Assembly (NCBI RefSeq): GCF_905404315.1
Contig: NC_066286.1
Coordinates: forward strand, 7,199,501-7,263,500
Direction: 5' to 3'
DNA length: 64,000 bases
Origin: Leptidea sinapis
Lineage: Eukaryota; Arthropoda; Insecta; Lepidoptera; Pieridae
Positions 20,351-32,239 of the stretch are shown here, piece after piece. The translations under genes were made by a program, and so were the position numbers. The first letter of the stretch is position 1, and every line of letters starts with the position of its first letter. The notes below the pieces were generated by a model, which was not told where the DNA came from, ran no database searches, and saw only the letters and a list, made by a program, of their open reading frames with translations.

Positions 20351-22507
20351 AAATTATTTTTAAAGGTCTAGTGAACAATTTTTAGAAATATTGTATCTTG
20401 TGTAATGTGAACAGCTTACAAGTACGTGATCGCTTACATACTAGTGTTATTTACACGTTATCACAGAAGTATATTAGTTATATTATATATTAGTTACCTA
20501 GTGATAATTGATACTTATTTACATCGCAAATATGTAAAAGAGAATTGGCGCCAGTTGGTAGCAAGAGAGAGATGTGAAGAGGTTTACAAACCAAATAAGC
20601 ATATTTGTATTTCACATTTAAAATTTGTCAAAAGCTGTCATACAAATAAATGTTGATGTCCTCTTACACTACATATAACAAAAAGATACCCTGGAAAAGA
20701 TATCTAAGTCTAAAAGACAAATTTAATATAATTCAAGGGACTTAACATTTAAATAAACAATTTAACTAATTATTTTATGTAAATAAAAATGTTATATATG
20801 AGTATAAGTTTCTCTCATTAAAGGTTAACCTTGACCTATTAAATCCAAATAGCTTTAGAACGTAAAGAAGTAACAAATTTAAACACAAGCCAATAAATAA
20901 ACGTACAAACATTCCCCTTTATAATATGAGTGTGATTTTTGATTAAAAACGTAAAACACCTACGACTGAACAGATCTTGATCGGAAAAGGGGACAGACGG
21001 ACGAACGTAAACTTATAGAAACCCACTTTTACGTCTGGATTTAAAAAAATACCTAACTGCTACTCCACTGATGTCGCTGTCCAAATCGGGTTTTATATTC
21101 AAAATGCGCAGCTGAAACTTAAATAGTGTTTACGTTGGTGCCTATTGACCAATAATAATTTAAACAACTGGAGTAGACGCAGAAATGTATACACATAGCT
21201 GTCGAAGGTTATTATGGTATCATTTGTGGCATGTGCCATTTCGGATTTGATTTTGTATGAGGTGCATTGTCTATATGTATAGAACGTCATTGCACCTAAC
21301 ACCTAAACTACGTATTGATTCAAAGTAGAAAAATATAGATTTACTATTTCGATTTACCATGGTCTAGAGCGCAGGGCGTGCAACTTGTCACTTCTGACTT
21401 TTAATAATAACACTTTTACGAACCACTTGAATAGAATATATATTCAATTATTTCACTATAATCACAACTACATACAAGTAAAATTAAATGATTTAAAACA
21501 TTTGGGCACTCGGGTGACCCGCAGCCAGCACGTCCGATACTTTCGACTTCAACAAGAAGTGTCCAATAGCCGAGAGCAATTCGTAACAGTTACACTACTA
21601 CCAACCTTAATAATACGAAACTACCAACATCATAATAAAGTGACATCATTAAGATATACTATATATATATTATACTAAATATAATTGCTAAAACAATATA
21701 ATATTATTTTGATTCTATATTATTCTTTAAAATTCTCAATAACGTGATTGACGTTCCAGCCCTTTTGCATAACATTACATTTAGAGCACCCGTAGATGTG
21801 AGCGTAAATGTGTTAGTAAACCGTTATTTAGCATTCGGCATAGCGAGACCGTTTATGTTAAAAATTGTTTTATCAGAAGAGTGTGTAATTATATGAATAC
21901 CGAACTTTGCCACTTAGACCTTTTCATGTTTAAACAAAACAAACAAGTAAAAACTTGTAATTTAGAATTATATTGTTTGTTGTAACTTACTAATTTACAT
22001 ATCAGTATTGGCTGTTTTAAAAATTAGGGAACATTAGGTCTAGATTTAATATCCTGTTTATGTAATCAATTAATGAATGTGACCGTTTGTTTCTGTTGAA
22101 TAAATAATACTAACAGGTTACAAATGATTCTATTAATATATAACTGAATGTTGGTACTAAGTAAATAATATAGTAAATAAGAATGGTTAAGGAACACATA
22201 AGTTTGTGTGTTGACGGTTAAAAAGTATCTTTTTATCGTCCCCTTATCATCCCCTCGGCCACAGCCTGTACCGGCCATACTTGGCGTCGGTGTATCGTGC
22301 GATGTTCACTTAAAAGAGAATGTCGAATTGGCTGTGTATGCATGGTGTACCCAATAAGTCGAGACATTGGCTTCAAGCCACCGTCTGCAATGATATAAGG
22401 CATCAATTCGGCTTCAAGTGGAGTACTGTTCTCACCTCTGGATGTGCGCTCCCAAGTACAAATTTCATCCATTCGGCTAAAATTATCATAGATCCAGTCG
22501 TCTTAGT
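20351..22507. other. no gene supported
   Basis: AT-rich. The frame at 20426-20656 encodes a hydrophobic stretch followed by a basic tail, but has no homology I recognise and no gene-like context. A GC-richer patch at 22235-22480 is also unassigned. Confidence 0.4.
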
Positions 22508-22832
22508 CTAATGATGCCTGCCGCCGAATTCCACCTTCGCACGACACGCCACAAGTTAGGATATCATCCCCACCATCTGGATGTGTGGGGCGGTCCTTCA
22601 CAGTGCGGTTTCCAAGGAGCTTTCTCCCTCGTACTACAAAGCTGTGGAACGAGCTTCCTTGTGCGGTGTTTTCGGGACATGGGTCCCTTCAAAAAAAGCG
22701 CGTACACCTTCCTTAAAGGCCGGCAACGCTCTTGTGATTCCTCTGGTGTTGCAAGAGAATGTGGGCGGCGGTGATCACTTAACACCAGGTGACCCGTACG
22801 CTCGTTTGTCCTCCTATTCCATAAAAAAAAAT
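22508..22832 (+). mobile_element. LINE-A 3' fragment
   Basis: Starts at 'PAAEFHLRTTRHKLGYHPHH' and runs to the poly-A end (TCCTATTCCATAAAAAAAAA). A one-base insertion in GTGGGGCGG and a deletion in TTTTCGGGACATGG shift the frame. 5'-truncated; only ~320 bp remain. Confidence 0.85.
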
Positions 22833-22884
22833 GAACAAAAGTGTATTGTGATACAAGCGTGGAAAGTAGTTGTACTCGTGATAT

Positions 22885-23200
22885 TTTAAACCCTCGCCTT
22901 CAGCTCGGGCTTGCTAATGACAACTCGTTTGCAATTGCAACCTGTACACCTATCACATGAAGTTCGATACAGATGTGGAGAATAGTATAAGAAAACTTTT
23001 GCATCACTTTAAATACTATATTGTAATTAAAATAACTTGTAAAACGATGAAGCTGTTGAGTTAAAAGAGTGGCAATGAGTTTCTTGCCACTTCTTCTCAT
23101 TAAAGCCCAACCTATTCCGAAGTGAACCTGTGGTGGTAAATGGTAAAAGTATAAGTTTTGACATTCATAAGTGTCCTTTCTTTATGCAAAATTAATGATT
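22885..23200 (+). mobile_element. LINE 3' untranslated tail, copy 1
   Basis: AAAGAGTGGCAATGAGTTTC, TTGCCACTTCTTCTCATTAA and TGACATTCATAAGTGTCCTT, then AATGATTTTGATTTG, are repeated with changes at 23441-23712. The layout is that of a LINE 3' end with a short tandem terminus. Confidence 0.6.
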
Positions 23201-23440
23201 TTGATTTGTTTTGTTTCATGCGTGATGCTTGTGAACGGGCGATATGTGGGATGACTGGTCGATCCTTTCATGAAGGCTCGGCCTCAGATTCTTAAAAGCT
23301 ATTATATGTATATTTTATCTAAATCCCTTATAAAATGCTCACAGAATACCTTTATTTATTTACGGTGTGTATGGATGATGCAGCTACTGTACTCAATAAC
23401 TTTTCTTTTGTGTTAATTTACATTTACTTTTTGACTTACT

Positions 23441-23712
23441 CGTGTAAGGCATTGACTATTTGACGTTTGAGTATGTTTATTGCATCACTTTACATATTAT
23501 ATTGTCATTGAAATGATCTGTAAAACGATGAAAATGTAAATATTTATTTAAAAGTGTGGCAATGAGTTTCTTGCTACTTCTTCTCATTAGCTAAACCCTT
23601 TATGAAGTAGCGGTAGATTCAATAAGTAAAAATATTTTTTTTGACATTCATAAGTGTCATTTCCGTAACTTACATGAATAAAGTGATTTTGATTTGATTT
23701 GATTTGAAGACC
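23441..23712 (+). mobile_element. LINE 3' untranslated tail, copy 2
   Basis: AAAGTGTGGCAATGAGTTTC, TTGACATTCATAAGTGTCAT and AATAAAGTGATTTTGATTTG, then GATTTGATTTGA. A simple tandem tail (TGATT) instead of poly-A is usual for several LINE clades. Confidence 0.65.
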
Positions 23713-24214
23713 TTTCACTTGTAACATCACGTAATAGCTACAAGTACAATATACCAAATGTGTGTGGGTTGATGCACCTGCTTGTAGGTCGTAACTCTTG
23801 TAATTATTTTTCAGTTATGACTTTATAACCGTAAGTTCATTGTATATCTTGCATCATCCTGTATACATTACCCACATAAATTCAAATAAGTGAAGTTGTA
23901 AGTATTTACTCTGCTATTACAAAAAAGTTAAACATGTGTTGAACACTTGTTTTAGAAATGTTCTATTACAAAACTGTCTTTCTGTTGTTTAGCGCTCAAC
24001 AATCTTTATACATTGCTTAAATTTATACACGAGTCGAAGCTTGTCTAAGGTGTGTCTAACTGAAAGATCATTTATATGATGACAGATAGATGACAGCTGT
24101 CAAAATAATCAATACAATTATTTGAATAAATCATATTACAAAAAAAAAAACAAATCTTATAACTATATTTACAATACTATGACTACATAAAATTAAAACT
24201 ATCATTACGTGGAA
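23713..24214. other. no gene seen
   Basis: AT-rich spacer; no assigned repeat. Confidence 0.4.
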
Positions 24215-24585
24215 ACGTACCATAAATCTATACCAATATTATAAAGCTGCAGTGTTTGTTTGTTTGTTTGAACGCGCTAATGTCTGGTACTACTGGTCCG
24301 ATTTGAATGATTCTTCCAGTGTTGGGTAGTCCATTTATCGAGGAAGGCTATAGGCTATGTTTTTTTTTTCAAAATTAGGGATCCGTAATAAAATTGCTAT
24401 TTTGTAACACAAGGTGTAAAATCGAAAACCTATTTTTGCGTGCGCTGCAAAAACTATTGACAATAGAACAAAATGATATACAGGCTATAATATAGGCAAT
24501 ATTTTATTACTTATAAAACTATCGCGTGAATTATACTTTATATGGCAAAACAACGTTTGCCGGGTCAGCTAGTACAATATATACG
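24215..24585. repeat. Helitron-like non-autonomous element
   Basis: Runs from CTATACCAATATTATAAAGC and a TTTG microsatellite (24247-24270) to CAAAACAACGTTTGCCGGGT plus CAGCTAGT. The final ~70 bases (AACTATCGCGTGAATTATAC onwards) are identical in the copy at 26385-26450. Confidence 0.6.
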
Positions 24586-24835
24586 TATCAACACAATTGT
24601 TCTGTTTTATTAAGTAAAATATATGATTTTTTTATATTTAATACTTTTTTAAGTGCGCCGTCACTGACTGTTTTGTCACACTTGGCTTTGTAACGATCTG
24701 CACAGCCGCTAAGCAATCTTGGGAAGACAAAACTATTGAGGGCCACGCCGTGCGCCGCGTAGACCGCTGTCCAAGTTTAATTAGCTGCACCGCGAATTCC
24801 ACGTCGTTAATCTTTTTGTATGTACCAACCCTAAC

Positions 24836-25225
24836 GCTACACCCAGGGCCGAATTTAAACTTAATGCCGCCTCTGGGCACCGGAATAAAATCCGCCCCAA
24901 TACTGGAATTTTACTTAATCTTATAGTTTATATATTTTATTTTTCAAAACTGAAATAACTAATTTATTGCAGAAACTATTAAAGTTTTTATAATATAAAA
25001 TATAATTATTATTTTTTACTAAACGTGCCAAAATTATGATTTACAAATAATGGATAAATTAAATTTCTTGAATTATCAATTAAACCAAAGTAACAGAATT
25101 AATTAATTATATTGAGCAATCTTGATAAGACTAAATTTTTTTTTTTACTTTCAAAATTTTGCCGCCCTAAAAAATTTGCCGCCCTGGGCACTTGCCCCTA
25201 GTGTAAATCCACCGCTGGCTACACC
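24836..25225. mobile_element. hAT-like MITE with 8 bp target duplication
   Basis: The element spans 24844-25217. It starts CAGGGCCGAATTTAAACTTA. Its other end, read on the - strand, starts CAGCGGTGGATTTACACTAG. The termini share CAG and the C(G)GCCGCC/TGGGCAC blocks. GCTACACC flanks it at 24836-24843 and 25218-25225. An exact 8 bp duplication with CAG termini is diagnostic for hAT. The AT-rich interior has no coding capacity. Confidence 0.8.
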
Positions 25226-25944
25226 CTCCCGTAGGTATAAATTTCAAGGACACCGCTGAGTTACGCTACTGTTCCATTCCTTGCATAGTGCTTCAGATCT
25301 TCACGAAATGTATTCCATTTTACTGTTTTAATGAAAGAGTGATTAACGGCGACATGTTTTCGTGCCATCTAATAACACATTCATAATGAAATATTTATTT
25401 TTATTATATCGTCCAAGTATCTTTGCGCTTTGCCAAGCTCACTAATTGGCGATGATATTCCTCTTCCTTTTAATTTTATGAAATGAAATGACAGCAATGT
25501 AATGTATCGGTGGTTTCAGTCCCATTTTCATGGTAATAAAAGTGTATAATCCCTTAAAAACAGTTAATATTTTGAGCTTGGATGTAGTTGTTAGTTTTCG
25601 GACTTATTCAGTCTCAATTAGAAAATGTATACAACAATATACAGGGTGACATTTATGGATGGAATTGCATGATCAAATTTTGAAGTAAAATAGATTATAA
25701 AAATAAAAATCCTATACTATAGTACTATATTACAAAATATAGATATTTCAATTCGTGTAAAATCAATGGGCATGATTTAAAAAAATGTAAGAATATACAC
25801 AGTACTACTGAAACTGTACATTGTGTACTGTGTACTGAAAATACACAGTAATACTGAACCAATGTTATGGTCTAAGATTATTGATTGGTCTTGATTTACC
25901 GCACCTACTAGATGTCGCCGGCGTACATATAAAAAACAGCAATA
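25226..25944. other. no gene; short local repeats near 25795-25860
   Basis: Phrases such as ATACACAGTA, TACTGAA and TGTGTACTG are repeated several times within 70 bases. Otherwise AT-rich. Confidence 0.4.
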
Positions 25945-26215
25945 ATACTATTTTTTTTTAATGTTGACACACTTTTCACACAAATTATCTTGCCCCAAGT
26001 TAAGCATATATTATGGCCTGTGTTATGGGTTACAGACAATGATATATTTAATACAATATACTTACTTAAACATACATAAATACATATAAACATCCATGAC
26101 TCGGAAACAAACATCCATATTCATCATATAAATGCTTGCAACTACCGGGATTCGAACGCGGGACCTCTAACTTAGTAGGTAGGATCGCTAATCACTCGGC
26201 TATACAGTTCGTCAA
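25945..26215 (-). mobile_element. tRNA-derived SINE
   Basis: On the - strand the head reads TAGCCGAGTGATTAGCG (A-box like), then GCGTTCGAATCCCGG (B-box). Next comes a body containing GTTTCCGAGTCATGGATGTT, ACCCATAACACAGGCC and GGGCAAGATAATTTGTGTG. The B box gives the RNA polymerase III promoter signature. A headless copy of the same body is at 32399-32570 (+). It is too long and lacks a closing acceptor stem, so it is not a tRNA gene. Confidence 0.75.
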
Positions 26216-26224
26216 AATATACTA

Positions 26225-26455
26225 TAGTAACAATATCCTATTATCCTATTCATATTATAAATGTGAAAGATTGTATGTGTGGATGTATGTTTGTACTTCT
26301 TTAACGCAAAAACTACTGAATGGATTTTGATGAAACTTTACAATAATATAGCTTACACACCAGAATAACACATAGGCTATTATTTATAAAACTATCGCGT
26401 GAATTATACTTTATATGGCAAAACAACGTTTGCCGGGTCAGCTTACAGTATGATA
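26225..26455. repeat. Helitron-like non-autonomous element
   Basis: CATATTATAAATGTGAAAGA, TTAACGCAAAAACTACTGAA and AACTATCGCGTGAATTATAC to GTTTGCCGGGTCAGCTTA. The complement of the first half recurs at 56410-56560. Confidence 0.6.
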
Positions 26456-26509
26456 TAAGTGACGAGTGTTTTATTATATTTTAGTCATAATTATTAGGGT
26501 GCAATTAAC

Positions 26510-26705
26510 AACAATCCTAACCACAAGATGGAATGGACCAACATTAGGCAAACGAAGAGTTGGCAGACCAAATAAACGGTGGTTAATAGAGATAGCAGGA
26601 AAACACTGGATGCATATAAGCAAAACTCGAACACTATGGAAAAACATGGAGGAGGCCTTTACTCTAACGAGATCCACAACTCAAATAAATAGAATTATAT
26701 AGGCA
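26510..26705 (+). mobile_element. RTE-type LINE tail
   Basis: A frame reads KRRVGRPNKRWLIEIAGKHW, then MEEAFTL near the end. This is the RTE C-terminal signature (GRP..RW.DE...AG..W....R..W..MEEAF). Truncated upstream. Confidence 0.6.
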
Positions 26706-26792
26706 ACTAATCTTACTAACACCAAACTATTAGAATTATGTATTACCTACTAATACTACTAATAATTCGCTTGTGTAAAAAGAGTATTTTTT

Positions 26793-27108
26793 ACCAGTGG
26801 GAGGCTCCATTGCACCGGATGCCGGCTAGATTATGGGTACCACAACGGCGCCTATTTCTGCCGTGAAGCAGTAATGTGTTATCATTACTGTGTTTCGGTC
26901 TGAAGGGCGCCGTAGCTAGTGAAATTACTGGGCAAATGAGACTTAACATCTTAGTCTCAAGGTGACGAGCGCAATTGCGGTGCCGCTCAGAATTTTTGCG
27001 TTTTTCAAGAATCCTGAGCGGTACTGCATTGTAATGGGCAGGGCGTATCAATTACCATCAGCTGAACGTCGTGCTCGTCTCGTCTCTTATTATCATAAAA
27101 AAAGAGTT
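26793..27108 (+). repeat. GGCGCCG-family dispersed retroelement, near full length
   Basis: It starts ACCAGTGGGAGGCTCC and passes ATGCCGGCTAGATTATGGGT, GCCGTGAAGCAGTAATGTGT and GGCGCCGTAGCTAGTGAAAT. It continues through TCAAGAATCCTGAGCGGTAC and ATTACCATCAGCTGAACGTC to TTATTATCATAAAAAAAG. About 310 bp, non-coding, A-rich end. It could be a SINE or a LINE 3' untranslated region; no RNA polymerase III box is obvious. Confidence 0.75.
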
Positions 27109-28419
27109 TTGGATAAAATGAGGCTTTATTATTATTATTATAATAAACATCAGAAAATTAATAATTAATTAATTATAGTAAAATTAATGACAGGTACTTT
27201 CGGCCACTTTTTATAGACAACCTATGACTCAAACCTTCATTTAAAATTAGTTTAATAAAAAAAAACACGTGCCTGCAGAATCAAACGGTGGGATTTTAGG
27301 CTATTAGTATTGTTTAAGCAACTTCAATTGGATTTGAATGAGATTTAACTAAAATACGGAAATAACGTTTAAATGTTTATTGAAACTCACATCGGATGTT
27401 ACGTATTAGCAACCGATGTTGGAGATAAATATAGAAATTAAACGGATCTTATTGTTGTTATATTGTTTGTACAACGTCATAAACTATTTTTGGTGGTTTT
27501 GACTTCAAATTAACTTAATTTTTTTATGAAATTACAATAATAATAATATTAGCAAAAATGTAAATAATTTTCGAATTGGATCGAAAGGATTGTTATCAGT
27601 CTGTTCTGGTTACACTCAAATACTACTGAAGAGATTTTAGAAATTGTTTCACAACTTAAAATTTAAACTTCACAACTTAATACAATGTAAGCAAAGGTAT
27701 CAATAATTTACCTTTACAAGCTATTGTTAGGCGTGTCTGGCGAAAGTTATGAATTATATGTAGAAATATTTGAGCTCTTTTTAATATATATCTCTCATAT
27801 TTCAAAATAAAAAAACGAAACCCTTTTAAGATACCTTTATTATCCGTCTGTTTGTCTGTCTGCCAAGACCTTTTATCGCGGCAACGCATGGAGGCTAGAA
27901 CGATATACTCAAGTCTAGAGATTATTGAAGCTGTGAGAAAAGTTCTAAGTAAAACAAGATTCGACTATTTATTGCGCAAAAAACCTATATTTTGACTTGA
28001 ATCAAAACTTAAAGGGTATTTTCCGTTGACCTAGAACTATAAAATTTGGCATTTAATACCATCTTATGCTACAAGTAGAGGGTAAAGTCTGAAAACTACA
28101 CATAGGTAATAAAAATTAGGAAATCAGTTGACCCTAAAGGCCACCCTTGCAACTTCCCGCAAATTCCATGCCTAAACGCGTCAAATTGTACTTATGACGA
28201 TTTTGTCTCAAAAGTCTGGTAAAACTATATACACTATTTTTTGAATTTTTCAAACGGCAATAACTTTTGAATTAATGAACCGATTATTATTTTGGTTTTT
28301 TGATCCTCATAAAGAATCTTTGAGTTTCAATTGATAGAACTAAAACGAAACGAACGAAAAAACACTTTGTTCGGTTTTCTTTCGTCAACAATAGTGATTT
28401 TCATTATTATAACACTAGA
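27109..28419. other. no gene seen
   Basis: AT-rich with TTA microsatellite at 27127-27145. No recognisable coding region. Confidence 0.4.
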
Positions 28420-28840
28420 AATAAGTGATTGCTTGTAACTAATTCTAGTAGGCTTCATAGGATACATAATAGCTTTAAGGGTAAATGTATACACTTCTAT
28501 AATAAGGTCCCAGCCACTGTTCAGGCATTACCTATAAATAAATTTAAATGTTTTATAAAAAAATGGCTCTGTCGTAAATCCTATTACTCCACTGCTGAAT
28601 ATCTAAATGATCGGACAGCCTGGGACTAGATTGTGATTATTTTATAGCGATAGAAATGACTGTACAATATTGTATAATTTTATTGAAAAGAGCGCAAACA
28701 AAGAATGCTGGGAGAGTTTCTTGCGCCGCTTCTTCTCTCTCAGAGCGCAATTTGTTTCCAAAGCTGTAGTAGTATCTAGTAGTTATTAGAAATGACATCA
28801 AAAAGAATTCTAAAGGAATCAATTTTGAGAAAATAAATGC
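28420..28840 (+). mobile_element. LINE 3' fragment (Jockey/CR1 group)
   Basis: A frame at 28429-28629 ends GKCIHFYNKVPATVQALPIN, KFKCFIKKWLCRKSYYSTAE, YLNDRTAWD. This is the end of an ORF2 protein in which 'FYNK.P' and 'YYS...YLND..AW' are typical. A 3' region follows with GAGAGTTTCTTGCGCCGCTT and AAATAAATGCC. A related frame is at 45423-45960. Confidence 0.7.
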
Positions 28841-29169
28841 CTTTTATGCCAACGATAACTCGCAAACTAATCAACCGATTATTATCAACGTATTTTTTTG
28901 ATATTAAGAGCTGGTTAGGATTACTAGTTTTTAAATCGATCGGTAAAGAACTTTAAGAGTAATTCCAAAATAACCACATATGAAAAAAACGTTTTTCGTT
29001 GTTTTTTTGAGATTGCTTAAAATCTACCGGTTCGAATAGTTGTCATTGTGAAATAATATTTTTAAAGTGAAGCTTTTATTACATCGCCCCAAATTTTTTC
29101 GTTCGCCTATCACATGTCACATTTCATTCGGCCGCGGAATAGGGGTGAAGTTGAATCATTCATTTCAAC
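28841..29169. other. no gene seen
   Basis: AT-rich. The phrase AATCAACCGATTATTAT parallels AATGAACCGATTATTATTTT at 28273, suggesting one old repeat on both sides of the LINE fragment. Confidence 0.4.
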
Positions 29170-29270
29170 TATTGCTCTCAAGGCAGATTATCCGATTAGT
29201 CTACGGTCACCAGTTTTAAGCTTTAGTTCCCGAGAGAGATCATGGGTTCGAATCTCCACAATGTTTTTAT
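29170..29270 (+). mobile_element. tRNA-like SINE head
   Basis: GCAGATTATCCGATTAGTCT (A-box like) and CATGGGTTCGAATCTCC (B-box) are spaced as in a tRNA-derived promoter. No acceptor stem closes it, so it is a SINE relic. Confidence 0.5.
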
Positions 29271-29473
29271 TACACTATTAATTTAATTTATGAATAAGTA
29301 AGGCACAATATATGTAGAAGTAGTTGGTAATTTAAACACACATAATAAAATGATTGTATCTGTATTTCCATTTAGAATTACAATAATCACTGGCTCAATC
29401 ACAATTTGGACAAACAATTCGATTTGGACAGACAATTACAATTCACAATAAGTAATGAATATAGTATAATTTG

Positions 29474-29795
29474 ACCAGTGGGAAGCTCCTTTGCACAGGA
29501 TGCCGGCTAGATTATGGCTACCACAACGGCGCCTATTTCTACCGTGAAGCAGTAATGTGTAAACATTATCGTGTTTCGGTCTGAAGGGCGCCGTAGCTAG
29601 TGAAATTACTGGGCAAATGAGACTTAAAATCTTATGCCTCTAGGAGACGAGCGCAATTATAGTGCCGCTCAGAATTTTTGGGTTTTTCAAGAATCCTGAG
29701 CGGCACTGCATTGCAATGGGCAGGGCGTATGAATTACAATCAGCTGAACGTCCAGCTCGTCTTGTCCCGTATTGTCATAAAAAAAATACTCTAAC
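29474..29795 (+). repeat. GGCGCCG-family dispersed retroelement, near full length
   Basis: Same order of landmarks as the 26793 copy: ACCAGTGGGAAGCTCC, ATGCCGGCTAGATTATGG, GGCGCCGTAGCTAGTGAAAT, TCAAGAATCCTGAGCGGCAC, TTGTCATAAAAAAAAT. Confidence 0.78.
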
Positions 29796-29989
29796 TTAGC
29801 GCTCTAGTTGATAAAGGGCACGAACCGTCTACCGTGATGATGCTAACAACTGTCAAATAGTATAGTTTGCGTTCAGAAATTTAAATTGTGAAAAAACTTA
29901 AGATATATCAATCTACATAAACATAATCTGAGAGATAGTTAACAACCAAATAGTCAAAACTAAGTAGTTAATCTACCAACTATAGTTAG

Positions 29990-30258
29990 CTAAAATTTAG
30001 TTTATTTTTTACCTCCTGAGAAAATACGAAATATATAAAAATTCTAATTAGATATTCATTTTAAACTATTCTTTCAATTTGATTTCTAAACGACGACGAA
30101 GATTTTATTTAATTCCGAGCATTTCATATTTATTCGCCTTTTAAACCTTCCCTGGATTTCCACAAATAATTCAAGACCAAAATTAACCAAATCGGTCCAG
30201 CCGTTCTCGAGTTTTAGCGAGACTAACGAACAGCAATTCATTTATATATATATAGATA
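29990..30258. repeat. Helitron-like repeat ending in ATATATATAG
   Basis: Matches 39047-39325: AAAATTCTAATTA, TTTTAAACTATTCTTTCAAT, TTTAAACCTTCCCTGGA, then AAATCGGTCCAGCCGTTCTC, GAGTTTTAGCGAGACTAACG and AACAGCAATTCATTTATATA. Non-coding. Confidence 0.6.
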
Positions 30259-30375
30259 ACACTCCAAACACAGCAATGAGTAACAGTAGTTAAATAAATT
30301 TTATTATTAATTGGAATATCTTAAGTCTCCATGACGTTGGTAGCGCTCATTAACACATCAACTTATGTGAATCTC

Positions 30376-30691
30376 TTACGGCCGTTCCCAATATTCAGTA
30401 TATCTCTTACTTGTGATAAAAATCGTAACTATCGTTGACTTTTCTGTCCAAATAAACTTATCGACGGTAACTCACTGTATCCGTGCACGCTGTCTGTCAA
30501 TGGGACGACGTATAGCTTACCAGCGATATAAAGTTTGTATGGAAATTGCAAATCACGCGTCCCAATATAAGGCGATTAGAATGACTTATCGGGTATATTG
30601 GGACCGCTGCAGGTTATTGACAGCTAATTACTGACAGTAGCAGGTAGTAATTCACCTCTATCTGTAGATAGTATATTGGGAACGGCCGTTA
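30376..30691. mobile_element. PIF/Harbinger-like MITE with TTA duplication
   Basis: The element at 30379-30688 has perfect 16 bp inverted ends, CGGCCGTTCCCAATAT, and TTA on both flanks (30376-30378, 30689-30691). About 310 bp, no coding capacity. The element at 55410-55623 shares the CGGCCGTT start. Confidence 0.82.
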
Positions 30692-31084
30692 CTCGTCAAC
30701 ATAGCAACTGTGATAGGATATGCTTATTCTATATGAAGCGGTCCCTTTTCCGCATCTCCTATATAAATAGGAGAAACGTCTGTATTTTAAGTCTAGGCCC
30801 AGTGACGTCAAACAGAATTAACGACTAACCACTGTTTAATGTTCCCTGACCGATTGGGTTTTACGATGGCAAGCGCGATGTTGTAACTTTGTCGTATATT
30901 ATTTTGACAAGTTATAAATCCAAAATGTAGCCAAAATAATTGATGGCTACATTTGATATCGTTCCATAAGCGGTCGCTGTGAAGTAGAATGGCGATTAAT
31001 TATATTACTAGACCATGAAAATTACACACGTATTTGGAACCAAGGTAACGCCAAACAATGATATTAAGATTTCTTAAACCTTAA
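30692..31084. other. no gene seen
   Basis: Spacer with a direct/inverted phrase around 30925-30955 (CAAAATGTAGCC..TGGCTACATTTG). No gene. Confidence 0.4.
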
Positions 31085-31345
31085 CCAAATGATTGCCAAA
31101 ACTGAAGTGGCAGTGGGCAGAGCACATAGTTCGACAGACAGATGGCCGTTGGGGCAGTAAAGTCCTCGAATCGCGACCACGTACCGGAAGATGCAGTGTT
31201 GGTAGGCATGATGGACCGACGATCTGGTCAAAATCGCCGGAATACGTTGGATGAGGGCAGCGCAGGACCGATCGTCGTGGAAATCTTTAGGGGGGACCTT
31301 TGTCCAGCAGTGGACGTTTTTCGGCTGATGAAACCATAACCCACC
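31085..31345 (+). mobile_element. RTE-type LINE tail
   Basis: A frame reads IAKTEVAVGRAHSSTDRWPL with shifts. The better frame is WQWAEHIVRQTDGRWGSKVL, ESRPRTGRCSVGRHDGPTIW. The product ends with the familiar CAGCAGTGGACGTTTTTCGG. Several frameshifts are present. The 3' end may extend to the TTATTATTATTAAA near 31550. Confidence 0.65.
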
Positions 31346-32239
31346 TTGAAACATTAGACAAGTAGCAGGAGTAACATAGAAAAGAATTGCCCAAGATAGA
31401 CAGGAATGAAAAAGGTTGGAGGAATGAAAGGCGGAGGTAGAATAGAATATATTAAGACTAGTTTAGCATTAAAAATATATTTTTATATTCATAGTTTAAA
31501 GAACTTAATACTTTGTAAATAGATACAAAGATGGTCTGAATAAAAGGCTTCATTATTATTATTAAAACCTTAACAAGGCGTTATGGAAGATGGTTTGTCA
31601 CCACATTATTTTTTTTTGTAAATAATTGATAATCCAAAGTTACGTTTACGTGAACAAGTTGCTCTATACTTTTTTGTAATTTTTGTGGACTTCGATTGCA
31701 AATGTAAGTAGTGAGTAAAAATGTAAGCTGCAAGTTAAATATCTGAATATTTTTTCCAAGGTTGTAGACAAAAGTAGTCTCGAAAGTATTTGCTTAGTAT
31801 TTACTGTTGTCTGTGTTTTAGTAGATTTTGAAAAAAAAAGGCGGGTATATTTCGTGATTAGTTGCTTGGAAGACTTGGGCTTCCCACATTTTTCATGTCT
31901 TAGTGATATAAATCATGCATAATATTTTACTCTGTTATAATTGTTGCAATCTTTACATGATTTGTTTACGAGTGTATGTTTTTAACTGCCGAGAAGTCAC
32001 TGATGAACACTGATTATTTCCACATTGGTTTTCAGTCCAAGCAGTATATAAGATAATAATTTATATATAATAAATAAGGTATTAATGAGATGGGAATAGG
32101 ATAAACATCATATATCAAATAATCCTTTTTCCCATCTTATTTAAAAGATTTATGCTAGTGCTGGTTTCAATGGACTATGAAGATACCAAACTACTACTAT
32201 AATTACTACTTAAATAATATGACGTATACATGGATTTAC
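31346..32239. other. no gene seen
   Basis: AT-rich; no recognised feature apart from simple ATT repeats near 31550-31565. Confidence 0.4.

Noticed and set aside
20426..20656. Small membrane protein gene
   Set aside because: A hydrophobic N-terminus can arise by chance in AT-rich DNA. There is no homology, splice context or repeat of the frame.
24638..24880. Complete small gene on the - strand
   Set aside because: The first residues are encoded by the end of a hAT MITE and the rest lacks a recognisable domain. It is at best a fragment.
26136..26215. tRNA gene on the - strand
   Set aside because: The promoter boxes are present, but the sequence runs straight into a SINE body shared with another locus.
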